Counted from the stretch's first letter, positions 1 to 8,877 are shown. The stretch: DNA of 38,615 nt from Chloroflexota bacterium (GCA_017743695.1 JAGHYK010000003.1:1-38615), one strand, 5' to 3'. The notes: a model not told the origin generated them from the letters alone. Made by a program: numbers and translations.

Positions 1-52
1 TGCAAGCTACAGGCGGTTATAAGGCAAGTTGCAGTTAAAACCATAGTTAGCC
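1..52 (+). other. Candidate attI-like recombination site (left end of cassette array)
   Basis: The box GTTAGCC at 46-52 fits the integron core site G^TTRRRY and marks the start of the first cassette. It is the exact reverse complement of the R'' box GGCTAAC of that cassette's own attC at 1018-1024. The bases just before it (TTAAAACCATAG, 35-46) do not resemble the L' arm of the four attC sites in this array. They do resemble the end of the class 1 integron attI1 site, which I recall as TAAAACAAAG^TTAGGC. An unrelated attC end is the alternative. No integrase gene is in the window to confirm it. Confidence 0.45.
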
Positions 53-69
53 CGCCACGGTGAAGTGCA

Positions 70-999
70 ATGAGCAAACATATCCTTTGCGGAATCGCAT
101 TAGCATTACTGCTCTTGAGCGGATGTGCTTCCAATCCTGACGTTCAACTGGTTGAACTCAGTAAAAACACTGTTGTCTATGATGAGATAGTCCGCATCAA
201 CAACTGCGGCGGCAAAGGCGATAGCGAACAAACCAAGTCAAGGGACTTTGCAACCACTGTTGAGTTTGGAGCAGGCGTTTCTGCGGGGTATCAGTCCATT
301 GTGCAAGGTAGCCTTTCCGCCAAGTACAGCGAGTACCGAAATACATCTGTAAGCCAGCGTTTGGTTGCGCCGCCTGGGACGAATATGGAGTTTGTGTTAC
401 GCTGGTCTGATGATGTGCGGGCTGGAAACGTTCAGGTGAATGGCAAGAGCGGGACGTATGAAGTGCGTATCCCTGTTTCGGTGGAGCAAGTTTCAGGTCG
501 GGATTTGGGATGTCCAGTCGGTGCGCAAATGCCGCCCGCAACGCAATCTGCCATAACTCTACCGTCATCGCCCACTTCTTCAATAGCAAGTGCGGCTCCA
601 TTTCGTGAACACAGGCCAACGCCAATTGTTGGGACTGGAGTCCTAGCACAAGGAACTTATTCTGATGGAATGGCTCCCTTCAGTGAAAAAGATATTGCGG
701 GTCATCTGAATATTCAGCGGATTCGCCTGGAAGAAAATCCAGACGGATGTGGAATAGCCTTTTTGAGCGCGGATAAAATCTGGTTCGGATCATCAGTGAA
801 GACTACTTTGACTATCAACGGAGTTAGTGTAGGCACAATAAATGGGCCAACTGGTAGACACGGCTATATTTTTAATGTGCCTATCAACGTTGGCGACAAG
901 ATTTGTGTAACGTATTTTGAACCATCTGGCTTCCACATCATCTTCGGACCAGATTTGTATTATCATTATGACAGTTATTGCTATCGTGGCAACTGCTGA
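70..999 (+). CDS. Cassette 1: lipoprotein of unknown function
   Basis: This 309-residue protein begins with a lipoprotein signal: a hydrophobic segment at residues 5-18 ends in the lipobox LLSGC, so Cys19 would be lipidated and the protein held on the outer face of the membrane. The mature part looks like two beta-rich segments, roughly residues 25-155 and 200-309, joined by a Ser/Thr/Pro-rich stretch. The C-terminal part has several cysteines and ends in a Tyr/Cys-rich tail, suggesting an extracytoplasmic disulfide-bonded domain. I do not recognise the family. The gene fills one integron cassette (47-1088): its ATG lies 24 bases after the cassette start and its stop 18 bases before the attC R'' box. 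No strong ribosome binding site is visible, only GGTGAAG a few bases upstream. Confidence 0.8.
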   Translation: MSKHILCGIALALLLLSGCASNPDVQLVELSKNTVVYDEIVRINNCGGKGDSEQTKSRDFATTVEFGAGVSAGYQSIVQGSLSAKYSEYRNTSVSQRLVAPPGTNMEFVLRWSDDVRAGNVQVNGKSGTYEVRIPVSVEQVSGRDLGCPVGAQMPPATQSAITLPSSPTSSIASAAPFREHRPTPIVGTGVLAQGTYSDGMAPFSEKDIAGHLNIQRIRLEENPDGCGIAFLSADKIWFGSSVKTTLTINGVSVGTINGPTGRHGYIFNVPINVGDKICVTYFEPSGFHIIFGPDLYYHYDSYCYRGNC

Positions 1000-1017
1000 A
1001 AACAAAAACAAAAAGCG

Positions 1018-1094
1018 GGCTAACAAGCGGTTGCAGCCGACACGCTTCGCTCGCTTGCGCTCGCTCGCGGCGGCTGAAGCGCGAGCCGTTAGGC
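1018..1094 (+). other. attC: attC site 1 (cassette 1 / cassette 2 junction)
   Basis: R'' box GGCTAAC is at 1018-1024 and R' box GTTAGGC at 1088-1094, separated by an imperfect inverted repeat whose arms contain GCAGCCG (1034-1040) and CGGCTG (1071-1076). R'' pairs exactly with the cassette 1 start at 46-52, not with the local R', as expected because R' belongs to the next cassette. The central loop is rich in CTCG repeats. Confidence 0.88.
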
Positions 1095-1122
1095 GCTCTG
1101 GCGATTAGCGAAATACCCACTT

Positions 1123-2082
1123 ATGACAGATTTGCGCGTTCCATTGGCCGTTGATAGAGAAGGTAGGCTTCATTCACCTGCAAATGCAGATAAAAGCAGG
1201 GAATATTTTTGTCCCGCTTGTCAAGCATCCGTGATTCTGAAACAAGGTCAAGTTCGGATAGCGCATTTCGCACATAAAGCGAGCGAGATTTGCACTCAAG
1301 AAACTATTGTTCATCAAACTGCTAAATTGCTTGTACAAAAATCGGTGTCTGAGTGGAAAGAAGGTAGAAGTACTGCCCCTGTGCTTCAAAGAAAGTGTCA
1401 GATTTGTGGTTCGATTGTCTCTCAACCCTTACCAAACAAAGTTGAAAAAGCAGTTATGGAATACAGATTGGCAAACGGGCTTATTGCTGATATCGCATTG
1501 CTTGCTGGAGAAGAACTACTAGCAATAGTTGAGATAAAAGTGACTCACGCTGTAGATAATATTAAGGCTGACAGATTAGCTGTTCCGTTCATTGAGTTGG
1601 ATGGGCAAGAGTTAATTGAAAATCCTGCTGTTTGGAAGCCATTAACTGATAGATTCAAACCAGTAACTTGTAAAGATTGTAAGTCTATTTACTTGAAATT
1701 CCAACGCAAAGTCAGAGAAGTTGCTAAGTCGAATGGCATTGATTTGCCAACAAATTATTATCGTTACGGACTTTGTAGATGTTGGAAGTGCAAGCGTGAG
1801 ATTATTGTTTTTGCGTGGCCTAAAGATGGTCTACACAATAATTCTGCACCTAAAATACTACCGAGACCTAAAAATATCCAGTACCGTTTTTCCAAAACTG
1901 TGGGCGCGAAGTATTGGGTTAATACTTGTCCTTTCTGTCAATCTATACAAGGCGACTTCTTTCTATATTGCGAGCCTGACGGCCCGTTTTTCTGCATCAG
2001 TAACGAAGAAGATACCACCACATCTTTTGAAAGCGATTTGATAAGGATAGCAGTACATGCCAAGCAAATCGGGTTGTTGTAA
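1123..2082 (+). CDS. Cassette 2: CoiA-like zinc-finger PD-(D/E)XK nuclease
   Basis: This 319-residue protein resembles competence protein CoiA and related nucleases. The N-terminus has a CPAC motif near residue 30 followed by a histidine-rich segment (AHFAHKAS) and a later Cys/His pair, as in CoiA-type N-terminal domains. A second CxxC pair (CQIC) follows near residue 92. Around residues 125-150 come IADIAL and then VEIKV, which fit the D...ExK core of the PD-(D/E)XK fold. The C-terminal half has three more CxxC-like pairs (CKDC, CRCWKC, CPFC) that could bind zinc. The gene is clearly more AT-rich than the chromosomal genes to the right, consistent with acquisition. It fills an integron cassette (1089-2159). 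DNA cleavage or processing is inferred. A role in defence or DNA uptake is only a possibility. No good Shine-Dalgarno sequence precedes the ATG. Confidence 0.75.
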   Translation: MTDLRVPLAVDREGRLHSPANADKSREYFCPACQASVILKQGQVRIAHFAHKASEICTQETIVHQTAKLLVQKSVSEWKEGRSTAPVLQRKCQICGSIVSQPLPNKVEKAVMEYRLANGLIADIALLAGEELLAIVEIKVTHAVDNIKADRLAVPFIELDGQELIENPAVWKPLTDRFKPVTCKDCKSIYLKFQRKVREVAKSNGIDLPTNYYRYGLCRCWKCKREIIVFAWPKDGLHNNSAPKILPRPKNIQYRFSKTVGAKYWVNTCPFCQSIQGDFFLYCEPDGPFFCISNEEDTTTSFESDLIRIAVHAKQIGLL

Positions 2083-2092
2083 ATTAGGAGAG

Positions 2093-2165
<73 letters not shown>

Positions 2166-2194
2166 GGCTTGACCGCCACAGGAGAACGCGAAGA

Positions 2195-4201
2195 ATGAAA
2201 CGCACGTTGATTGTGTTCTTGCTGGTCAACCTGATGTTGTCGGCTTGCGCGCCTGTGTCCGCGCCAACGCCAACGCCCGCGCCCAGCGCGACACCGTTGC
2301 CCACTGCTACCGCCACGCCGACCAGCACGCCGACAACAACGGCTACGCCGAGGCCCACTGCGACTGTGGTAAAATCCACTTCTTTGCTTTCAGCCCCAGA
2401 CAACACATGGGCCGAAACACTCACCTCTCTTGAAGCGGGCGCAATAGTTTATCCGATTGCAAAATATGGGGATTTCATTCGCGTTGAACTCATCTCTGAT
2501 AAGAACATTACGGGATTTGTGCCACAAGCCATGCTGAGCAACATTCCCACCAGCTTGCCTATACTTGATATAGGCGGTATTCCATGGGTGGCGTATACAA
2601 GAGACCTGGAAGCGCACTTGACGATCCATCCCGACGCAATGTTCAGTATCGGCGATAACGCTCTAATTATTGATAACTCCAAGCATGACTATTACAATGA
2701 CAGTGTAACTTACCTGTTGCAACCACTTTCTGGTTTTCGGCTGACTTTTCAAATCAGCACGAACAACGGGCAATATGGTTCTATCAAGCTGGCTGATAAT
2801 CCAAACAACGACGCTCCTGAATGGTGGAAAGGTATTAGACGAGTAGATTTTGGAACCTCTAATGGGTATCTCCAAATTGATCTGCGGGACGGCATTGCAG
2901 AGAATTCAGCCACTACATTCAGGTTGGGGATTCGAGATAGTCAGACCGTCACAGTTGTCTTTCATGACGCTCAAGGGAGAGAATTTTCAGTCTATGACCA
3001 AAACGGCAAAGAAGTAAGAAGAATTGATGTAACCAAAATCAGGAATCTGAGCCTCGCCAATGGGTTATTCCCTGAAAGAACAGTTTACATCGGTCGTGTG
3101 GTAGCACCTCACTCTAAGCTCACTATTCGTTCTCTGTCATTGGAAGTTGTACCTGAAGGCAAATTTACTGCTAAAGAACCAACCTTGCGAGAATTGGCAG
3201 AAAAAGCAGGGATCTCTCTGGGGACAGAATTCGGCTGGTGGCGAATGCAGGACCCGCGCTATTATGACCTTATCTTTGCGAATTACAACACGCTTATCCT
3301 TTCGGAATTTAGCTGGAAGGGTTTTTGGCGGGGACGTGGAGATTATGATTTTGAGACCCTGGATAGGATTGTAGATTGGGCGATTCGCCATGGTTTTCGA
3401 GTACGAGCGTCTCATCTTGTTTGGGGGGCTACTGAAGGGGATGTTTTGCCTGATTGGCTGGTGCAGGGAAATTTCTCGCGGGATGAATATATTCAAATTC
3501 TCAAGGAACATGTGACAACTGTAGTTACTCACTATAAAGGACGGGTAACAGAATGGAGTATTGCAAATGAGGCAATTAGCCGAAGTGCGTGGAAGGGCTC
3601 CGATTTCTGGATGGACAAAATTGGGCCTGAGTATATCGAATGGAGTTTCCGATGGGCACGTGAAGCAGACCCTGATGGCATTCTCATTTTCAACGAGTTC
3701 AATAATGAAAGCCCACGTGATGGGGAAACCAGGCGAATTGTGAATAACATGTACGAGACTGTCAAGAGACTAAAGTCTAAGGGTGTTCCCATTGATGTGG
3801 TGGGAATGCAAATGCACCTCTTGCTAAAATACAGCAGTCCTATCCCACCCAAGAAGCAAGATGTTGTTGATACAATGCGTAAATTTGGTGAACTGGGGGT
3901 AAGGATTTTTATAACCGAGTTTGACGTTGACGTTCATAAAGTGCCTGGTTCTCAACAGGAACGATGGAAGTATCAGGCAGACCTTTATCGAGATATGGTG
4001 GAAGCATGCCTTGAATCAGGGGTGTGTACCAGTTTTGCTACTTGGGGTGTCTCTGATTCGACATCGTGGATCACATGTCAGGATAAATGGTGTGTCAATA
4101 TTCCTGATGCAGATCCATTGATGTTCGATAAAGATTTCAGACCCAAGCCCGCTTATTTTGCAGTACGGGATGTGTTGCTTCAAAAAACAAAGACACCTTG
4201 A
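2195..4201 (+). CDS. Cassette 3: GH10 endo-xylanase-like lipoprotein
   Basis: This 668-residue secreted lipoprotein has a signal peptide ending in the lipobox LMLSAC (Cys18), then a Thr/Pro/Ala-rich linker (about 22-58), an SH3-like segment (about 59-117) and a beta-rich domain I do not recognise (about 120-320). A glycoside hydrolase family 10 domain fills about 325-665. Family GH10 cleaves beta-1,4-xylan by a retaining mechanism with two glutamates. The acid/base Glu is visible in the motif SIANEA (E459) and the nucleophile in FITEFDV (E575). Other GH10 landmarks present are GMQMH (537-541) and ATWGVSD (615-621). Xylan as the exact substrate is inferred from the family. AGGAG lies about 10 bases before the ATG. 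At about 2.1 kb this is a very large integron cassette. Confidence 0.88.
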   Translation: MKRTLIVFLLVNLMLSACAPVSAPTPTPAPSATPLPTATATPTSTPTTTATPRPTATVVKSTSLLSAPDNTWAETLTSLEAGAIVYPIAKYGDFIRVELISDKNITGFVPQAMLSNIPTSLPILDIGGIPWVAYTRDLEAHLTIHPDAMFSIGDNALIIDNSKHDYYNDSVTYLLQPLSGFRLTFQISTNNGQYGSIKLADNPNNDAPEWWKGIRRVDFGTSNGYLQIDLRDGIAENSATTFRLGIRDSQTVTVVFHDAQGREFSVYDQNGKEVRRIDVTKIRNLSLANGLFPERTVYIGRVVAPHSKLTIRSLSLEVVPEGKFTAKEPTLRELAEKAGISLGTEFGWWRMQDPRYYDLIFANYNTLILSEFSWKGFWRGRGDYDFETLDRIVDWAIRHGFRVRASHLVWGATEGDVLPDWLVQGNFSRDEYIQILKEHVTTVVTHYKGRVTEWSIANEAISRSAWKGSDFWMDKIGPEYIEWSFRWAREADPDGILIFNEFNNESPRDGETRRIVNNMYETVKRLKSKGVPIDVVGMQMHLLLKYSSPIPPKKQDVVDTMRKFGELGVRIFITEFDVDVHKVPGSQQERWKYQADLYRDMVEACLESGVCTSFATWGVSDSTSWITCQDKWCVNIPDADPLMFDKDFRPKPAYFAVRDVLLQKTKTP

Positions 4202-4212
4202 GAAGATATGCC

Positions 4213-4284
4213 GCCCAACATGCGCATCCAGCCGACAGCGCTCCGCTTCGCTCCGCGCTGCGGCTGATGCGCCAGCCGTTAGCC
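4213..4284 (+). other. attC: attC site 3 (cassette 3 / cassette 4 junction)
   Basis: R'' box GCCCAAC (4213-4219) is the exact reverse complement of the cassette 3 start GTTGGGC (2159-2165). R' is GTTAGCC (4278-4284). The stem is gcgcatc (4222-4228), agccg (4230-4234) and cagcgc (4236-4241) against gcgctg (4255-4260), cggct (4261-4265) and gatgcgc (4266-4272). C4229 and A4235 are unpaired on the left arm, giving G and T bulges on the bottom strand, the type of extrahelical bases integron integrases recognise. Confidence 0.93.
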
Positions 4285-4350
4285 AGCCCTTTGCAAACTC
4301 AGCGTGTCGAGATACAATAGGAGACAGAATCCATTGGGCAGGGTTATCTC

Positions 4351-4904
<554 letters not shown>

Positions 4905-4927
4905 GGTTGTTGTCCCAATAACGGGCT

Positions 4928-4999
4928 GGCTAACCCGCGCATCCAGCCGACAGCGCTCCGCTTCGCTTCGCGCTGCGGCTGATGCGCAGATCGTTAGCC
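4928..4999 (+). other. attC: attC site 4 (last attC of the array)
   Basis: R'' box GGCTAAC (4928-4934) is the exact reverse complement of the cassette 4 start GTTAGCC (4278-4284). R' is GTTAGCC (4993-4999). The stem has the same arms as attC3, with the same unpaired C (4944) and A (4950). Apart from the outer boxes and flanks, the core differs from attC3 by one loop base. No further attC follows, so this is the distal end of the array as far as can be seen. Confidence 0.93.
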
Positions 5000-5704
5000 C
5001 GCCTGTACATCATGGCACACGCTGCTTGACGGCCGCCAGACTCTCATCTGCGGCGGTTATGGCCTTTCCGCAGCAGGTGGATTGTCTGAGGGGGATGTGC
5101 CAGGCTGGGTTGCTCTCCCTGTGGGAATGAACATTGTGGAAAGACACCCGACCCTTTTGACTATAGTCGGTTTGAAGCGAGGGGGTGGAGCGGTGAGGGC
5201 AACTGTCAACGAATGGGGAACGAATGAACGAATAGACGGCAGACCGCAAGATAGACCGCAGACCGCGGACGGCAGACCGCCGTAGGACAGGCTTTCCAGC
5301 CTGTCAGGAAGACCGCCAGTGAACGAGGAATGAGGAAAAACTTCGTGACTTTGTGACCTGGTGTTTTTTTGTTTTCTCACCACGAAGGCGCGAAGACACA
5401 AAGGGATAAATATACTCCAGACTGGGGCACGACGGGCTTTCGGGCCTGGCGCGGGGCGAGCCCTCTTAACGAATGGCATCCTCCATTCGTTGACGGTATG
5501 GCCTGAAAAATTGGGCGCTGAATCTGAAACCCTCCCTTTCTACCGGCAGATGCATTCTCAGAGGGATGCCCCCAAACTGTGACCCTCCTGCCTTTTCTCA
5601 GAGTAGATTAAAGCGATCCAGATATAATCGGTTTGTGAGTGCAGAGCAGAAACTTATCACGTTGAGAATATAAAGCCTGTTTTCATTTTACTCAGGAGGT
5701 TGCT
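5000..5704. other. Non-coding flank after the cassette array, rich in dispersed repeats
   Basis: I see no credible gene in these 700 bases. They contain a low-complexity CAGACCGC/GACGGC stretch (about 5232-5282), a gacaggc...gcctgtc inverted repeat (about 5286-5305), a CACCACGAAGGC-type repeat (5378-5403) facing a partial inverted copy (5341-5355), and a hairpin of aacgaatgg (5468-5476) with ccattcgtt (5483-5491). A 25-base segment at 5485-5509 recurs at 21080-21104. A TATAAT hexamer at 5623-5628 may be the -10 box of the ccm operon, but no matching -35 is evident. Confidence 0.6.
5485..5509 (+). repeat. Dispersed repeat, copy 1
   Basis: The 25 bases from ATTCGTTGACGG through TATGGCCTGAAAA are repeated exactly at 21080-21104. 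Both copies are embedded in similar mosaics containing inverted CAACGAAT and CCTGTC elements. Confidence 0.85.
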
Positions 5705-6187
5705 ATGCCACGCACAAAATTTTTGATCGGAGGCCTGTTAATTCTGGCTGCAGTTGCTTATCTGATCGCTTCCTCTACGGTCGCGGCGGCGCAATATTTT
5801 CTGACCGTTGACGAGGTGAAGGCAAAAGGGAGCGAGGTGATCGGGAAGAATCTGCGCGTTTCGGGCGCGGTGATCGGTGATACCATTCAGTACGATCCGC
5901 AAACCCTGAAGTTGACCTTTGAGGTTGCTCATGTGCCGGGCGATAACAAAGAAGTGGAGGCGCAGGGCGGGCTGGCGGCCGTGCTCCATGCAGCTGTGAC
6001 CGATCCCACCCGTTCCCGCCTCAAGGTGGTGTATATCGGCCCCAAGCCTGATCTGCTGAAGAACGAGGCGCAGGCGATCATGACCGGTCACCTCGGCAGC
6101 GATGGCGTCTTCTATGCCGATGAGTTGCTGCTGAAGTGCCCAACCCGTTATGAAGAGGCAGTGCCCCAGCAAGCGCAAGGGAACTGA
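5705..6187 (+). CDS. ccmE: CcmE heme chaperone, CXXXY variant
   Basis: CcmE receives heme from CcmABCD on the outer face of the membrane and hands it to the CcmF/CcmH ligation complex. This 160-residue protein has one N-terminal membrane anchor (about 5-28) and an OB-fold-like beta domain (about 33-142). In the classical protein heme is bound covalently by His in an HxxxY motif; here the equivalent site reads KCPTRY, so Cys145 replaces His and Tyr149 is kept. CXXXY-type CcmE is known from some other bacteria and archaea. A ribosome binding site AGGAGG lies 5 bases before the ATG. The gene opens the ccm operon; ccmF follows after 115 bp containing a large hairpin. Confidence 0.9.
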   Translation: MPRTKFLIGGLLILAAVAYLIASSTVAAAQYFLTVDEVKAKGSEVIGKNLRVSGAVIGDTIQYDPQTLKLTFEVAHVPGDNKEVEAQGGLAAVLHAAVTDPTRSRLKVVYIGPKPDLLKNEAQAIMTGHLGSDGVFYADELLLKCPTRYEEAVPQQAQGN

Positions 6188-6220
6188 AGTGCGCATTCAC
6201 CCTTCGCACCGATGAGGAGA

Positions 6221-6266
6221 CCCAACCGGGCAAGGGTAAGCGTTTTCCCTGCCCCCTCGGTTGGGG
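6221..6266 (+). terminator. Hairpin between ccmE and ccmF
   Basis: CCCAACCG with GGCAAGGG on the left faces CCCTGCCCC and TCGGTTGGG on the right around a loop of about 10 bases. A short TTATTTT follows. It could be a leaky terminator, an attenuator or an RNA-stability element that lowers expression of the downstream ccm genes relative to ccmE. Confidence 0.55.
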
Positions 6267-6302
6267 TTATTTTGGCAGAGTCTTATAAACGGAGAAGAAT
6301 GT

Positions 6303-8366
6303 ATGTTACCTGAAATTGGATTTGGCGCACTGGTGCTGGCGTTTACCGCAGCCGTTTATAGCGTTCTTGCTGCTTTGCTGGGGGAGCGCCATCAACGCGC
6401 CGACCTGGTCGAAAGCGCGCGTCGATCTCAGCTTCTCACCTGGCCTTTGTTGACCATCTCCGCGGTCTCGTTGATTGGGTTGCTGGTCAATAACCGTTTT
6501 GATGTCTCTTTTGTCTATGAAGTGACCAGTCGCTCGATGCCCACGTATCTCAAAATCACGGCCTGGTGGGGAGGACAGGCCGGTTCCCTGGTCTTCTGGG
6601 CGTGGTTGATGGCGGCGTTTGCTTCCCTGGTCACTTTGCGCAAATGGGATCGCGATGCGGAGTTCCTGCCCTGGGTGATCGTGGTGACCTCGACGACGCT
6701 GGCATTCTTCCTGGGGCTGGTGATCTTCGCGGAAAATCCCTTCGCTCGCTACTGGCAGACGATGAGCGGCGATGTGGTAGAGCGGATGTTCCGCCCGGCC
6801 GGCACGCTTCCGTTTGTGCCTCAGGATGGCCGGGGTCTGAACCCGCTGCTTCGCCATCCAGGGATGATCGTGCACCCTCCGCTGCTTTACCTGGGGTTTG
6901 TCTCCTTCGTCATTCCCTATGCCTTTGCCATGGCTACCCTGATCACCGGCCGCACGGATGATCGCTGGATCCACATCACCCGACGCTGGACGCTGTGGGC
7001 CTGGCTTTTCCTCTCCCTGGGATTGGTCTTTGGCGCACGCTGGGCCTACGATGTGCTCGGATGGGGAGGCTATTGGGGGTGGGACCCGGTTGAAATCGCG
7101 GCGTTCATGCCCTGGTTGACCGGGACCGCGTTCCTGCATTCGGTGATGATCCAGGAAAAACGCGGTATGCTCAAGCAATGGAACATGCTCCTGATCATCC
7201 TGACCTACGATCTGGTGATTTTCGGCACCTTTCTCACCCGTTCGGGCGTGCTCTCTTCGGTACATGCATTTGCCCAGAGTGCCATCGGCCCGGCCTTTTT
7301 TGGCTTCATCGGCCTGACGTTTGTGGCTTCCGTGGCTTTGTTACTGTATCGCTGGAATGCCCTGCGCGCCGAGGCGGAGATGAAGTCCATGCTCTCCCGC
7401 GAGGCGCTTTTCCTGCTCAACAATTTGCTGTTCCTGAGCGTGCTGATTGTCTGCTTTTGGGGCGTTATCTTCCCGCTGCTTTCCGAGCTGGTCACGGGGC
7501 AGAAGGTTACGGTTGGGCCTCCTTTCTATGAGCGGGCGACTGCACCGCTGTTTGCCGGGATCATGGCTTTGATGGCGCTGGCGCCGCTTTCGGCCTGGGG
7601 AAAATCCACCTGGAAGACGCTCGGGCGCGCCATCTGGAAACCCGCCCTGCTCGCTTTGCTGATTACGCTGGGGTTATGGCTTGGCGGGATGCGCAATCTG
7701 GTGGCGATTATCGGTTTCTTCCTGGTGGCCCTGGTGACGCTGGTGACCCTGTATGAGATCTGGCGCGCCACCCGCGCCCGTCAGAAGGCGCAGAAGGAAC
7801 CTTTCCTGATCGCCCTGGGCAGGCTCTTTGCACGCAATCGGCGCCGCTACGGGGGATACCTGGTGCACATTTCCATGATGATGATGGCATTGGGTATCCT
7901 GGGGATCGAGCTTTTCCAGTCCGAAACGCAGGCCACCCTGCGCGTGGGAGAGTCCATCAACCTGAGCGGGTATCAGGTACGTTACGACGAGATTGCGCGT
8001 TTCCCTGCTCCGGATGGTCGCGAGGTCACACGGGCGGTGGTGAGTGTGTATCGGGATGGAAAATATCTCGCCGAGCTTCATCCGCGCATTGACTTTTATT
8101 TTGATGCGCAACAGACGATGACGATCCCCGGACAATACAGTACTCTGGCGGATGATCTGTATGTGTTGCTGGTGGACTGGCAGCCAGTTTCTGCAGAGCA
8201 GGCGACCTTTAAGGTGTATCATAACCCGCTGGTAAACTGGTTGTGGTTGGGAGCGCTGGTGTTCATCGCGGCTATCCTGATTGCGGCCTGGCCGCAGCCG
8301 GAGATGGAAGTGCTGCCTGTGAGGGCTGCAGACCGCTCGCCGCTGCGAGTGGGTGCTTCCGATTGA
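6303..8366 (+). CDS. ccmF: CcmF heme lyase subunit
   Basis: CcmF joins heme from CcmE to the CXXCH cysteines of apocytochromes. The protein has 687 residues and many membrane segments. The WWD heme-handling motif of this family is seen as WGGYWGWDPVE (254-264). Conserved histidines are present in MIVHPPLLY (H191), AFLHSVM (H279) and SSVHAF (H321), as expected for heme ligands. The C-terminal third contains a periplasmic domain before a last membrane segment. The chosen ATG has GGAGAAG just upstream; an in-frame TTG at 6261 would overlap the hairpin and is less likely. The stop is 13 bases before the ccmH start. Confidence 0.95.
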   Translation: MLPEIGFGALVLAFTAAVYSVLAALLGERHQRADLVESARRSQLLTWPLLTISAVSLIGLLVNNRFDVSFVYEVTSRSMPTYLKITAWWGGQAGSLVFWAWLMAAFASLVTLRKWDRDAEFLPWVIVVTSTTLAFFLGLVIFAENPFARYWQTMSGDVVERMFRPAGTLPFVPQDGRGLNPLLRHPGMIVHPPLLYLGFVSFVIPYAFAMATLITGRTDDRWIHITRRWTLWAWLFLSLGLVFGARWAYDVLGWGGYWGWDPVEIAAFMPWLTGTAFLHSVMIQEKRGMLKQWNMLLIILTYDLVIFGTFLTRSGVLSSVHAFAQSAIGPAFFGFIGLTFVASVALLLYRWNALRAEAEMKSMLSREALFLLNNLLFLSVLIVCFWGVIFPLLSELVTGQKVTVGPPFYERATAPLFAGIMALMALAPLSAWGKSTWKTLGRAIWKPALLALLITLGLWLGGMRNLVAIIGFFLVALVTLVTLYEIWRATRARQKAQKEPFLIALGRLFARNRRRYGGYLVHISMMMMALGILGIELFQSETQATLRVGESINLSGYQVRYDEIARFPAPDGREVTRAVVSVYRDGKYLAELHPRIDFYFDAQQTMTIPGQYSTLADDLYVLLVDWQPVSAEQATFKVYHNPLVNWLWLGALVFIAAILIAAWPQPEMEVLPVRAADRSPLRVGASD

Positions 8367-8379
8367 GGAGGAAGAAGGG

Positions 8380-8877
8380 ATGACGAAGCGTGGCTTTTCC
8401 ATCGCGGTTTTGCTTGCCATTCTGCTCCTCGGTGTTCTCGCCTTTTTTCAGCCTCGGCAGGTGACCCTGGCGCAAGGCGGGACGCCTACCGATGATGAGG
8501 TGAACCGCATTGCGCGTCAACTCTATTGCCCGGTTTGTGAGAATACGCCGCTGGATGTTTGCCCGACGGAAGCGTGCCGCCAGTGGCGAGAGTTGATCCG
8601 CCAGATGCTGGCAGAGGGCAAGAGCGAGGCAGAGATCAAGCAGTATTTTGTGGAATATTATGGGGCGCGCGTGCTCAGTGAGCCGCCGCGGCAGGGATTT
8701 AACTGGATTGTTTATGTACTACCACCCCTGATGATCCTGGCCGGCGTGGTTTTGCTCTTCCGCACGTTGCGCAGCTGGGTCAAACCCGCAGCGGTGGATG
8801 AACAAGAGGTCGAGCAATTGAGCGCCGATCCGCTGGTACGAAAGCTGGAAGAAGATTTGCGCAGGAGAGAAAAATGA
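8380..8877 (+). CDS. ccmH: CcmH-type apocytochrome thiol reductase
   Basis: CcmH keeps the CXXCH thiols of apocytochrome c reduced during heme attachment. This 165-residue protein has an N-terminal membrane segment or signal (about 6-22), the CcmH motif YCPVC (Cys50, Cys53) and a helical domain ending in YGARVLSEPP, then a second membrane segment (about 110-127). Two further cysteines (Cys61, Cys66 in DVCPTEAC) lie right after the redox pair and are absent from the E. coli type. The ATG at 8380 is preceded by AGGAGG; an in-frame GTG at 8353 lies inside ccmF. The stop overlaps the next gene by 4 bp. Confidence 0.92.
   Translation: MTKRGFSIAVLLAILLLGVLAFFQPRQVTLAQGGTPTDDEVNRIARQLYCPVCENTPLDVCPTEACRQWRELIRQMLAEGKSEAEIKQYFVEYYGARVLSEPPRQGFNWIVYVLPPLMILAGVVLLFRTLRSWVKPAAVDEQEVEQLSADPLVRKLEEDLRRREK

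Noticed and set aside
917-1120. Short open frames across the first attC on both strands
   Set aside because: They run through the recombination-site stem and have no ribosome binding site or family resemblance.
5232-5282. CRISPR-like array in the CAGACCGC repeats
   Set aside because: Units are short, degenerate and contiguous, without spacers of regular length.
5057-5582. Open frames in the flank after the array
   Set aside because: They cross the dispersed repeats, overlap on both strands and show no recognisable domain or start signal.
6306-7265. Long minus-strand frame opposite ccmF
   Set aside because: Pro/Gln/Arg-rich antisense of a membrane gene in GC-rich DNA; the plus-strand gene is unmistakable.
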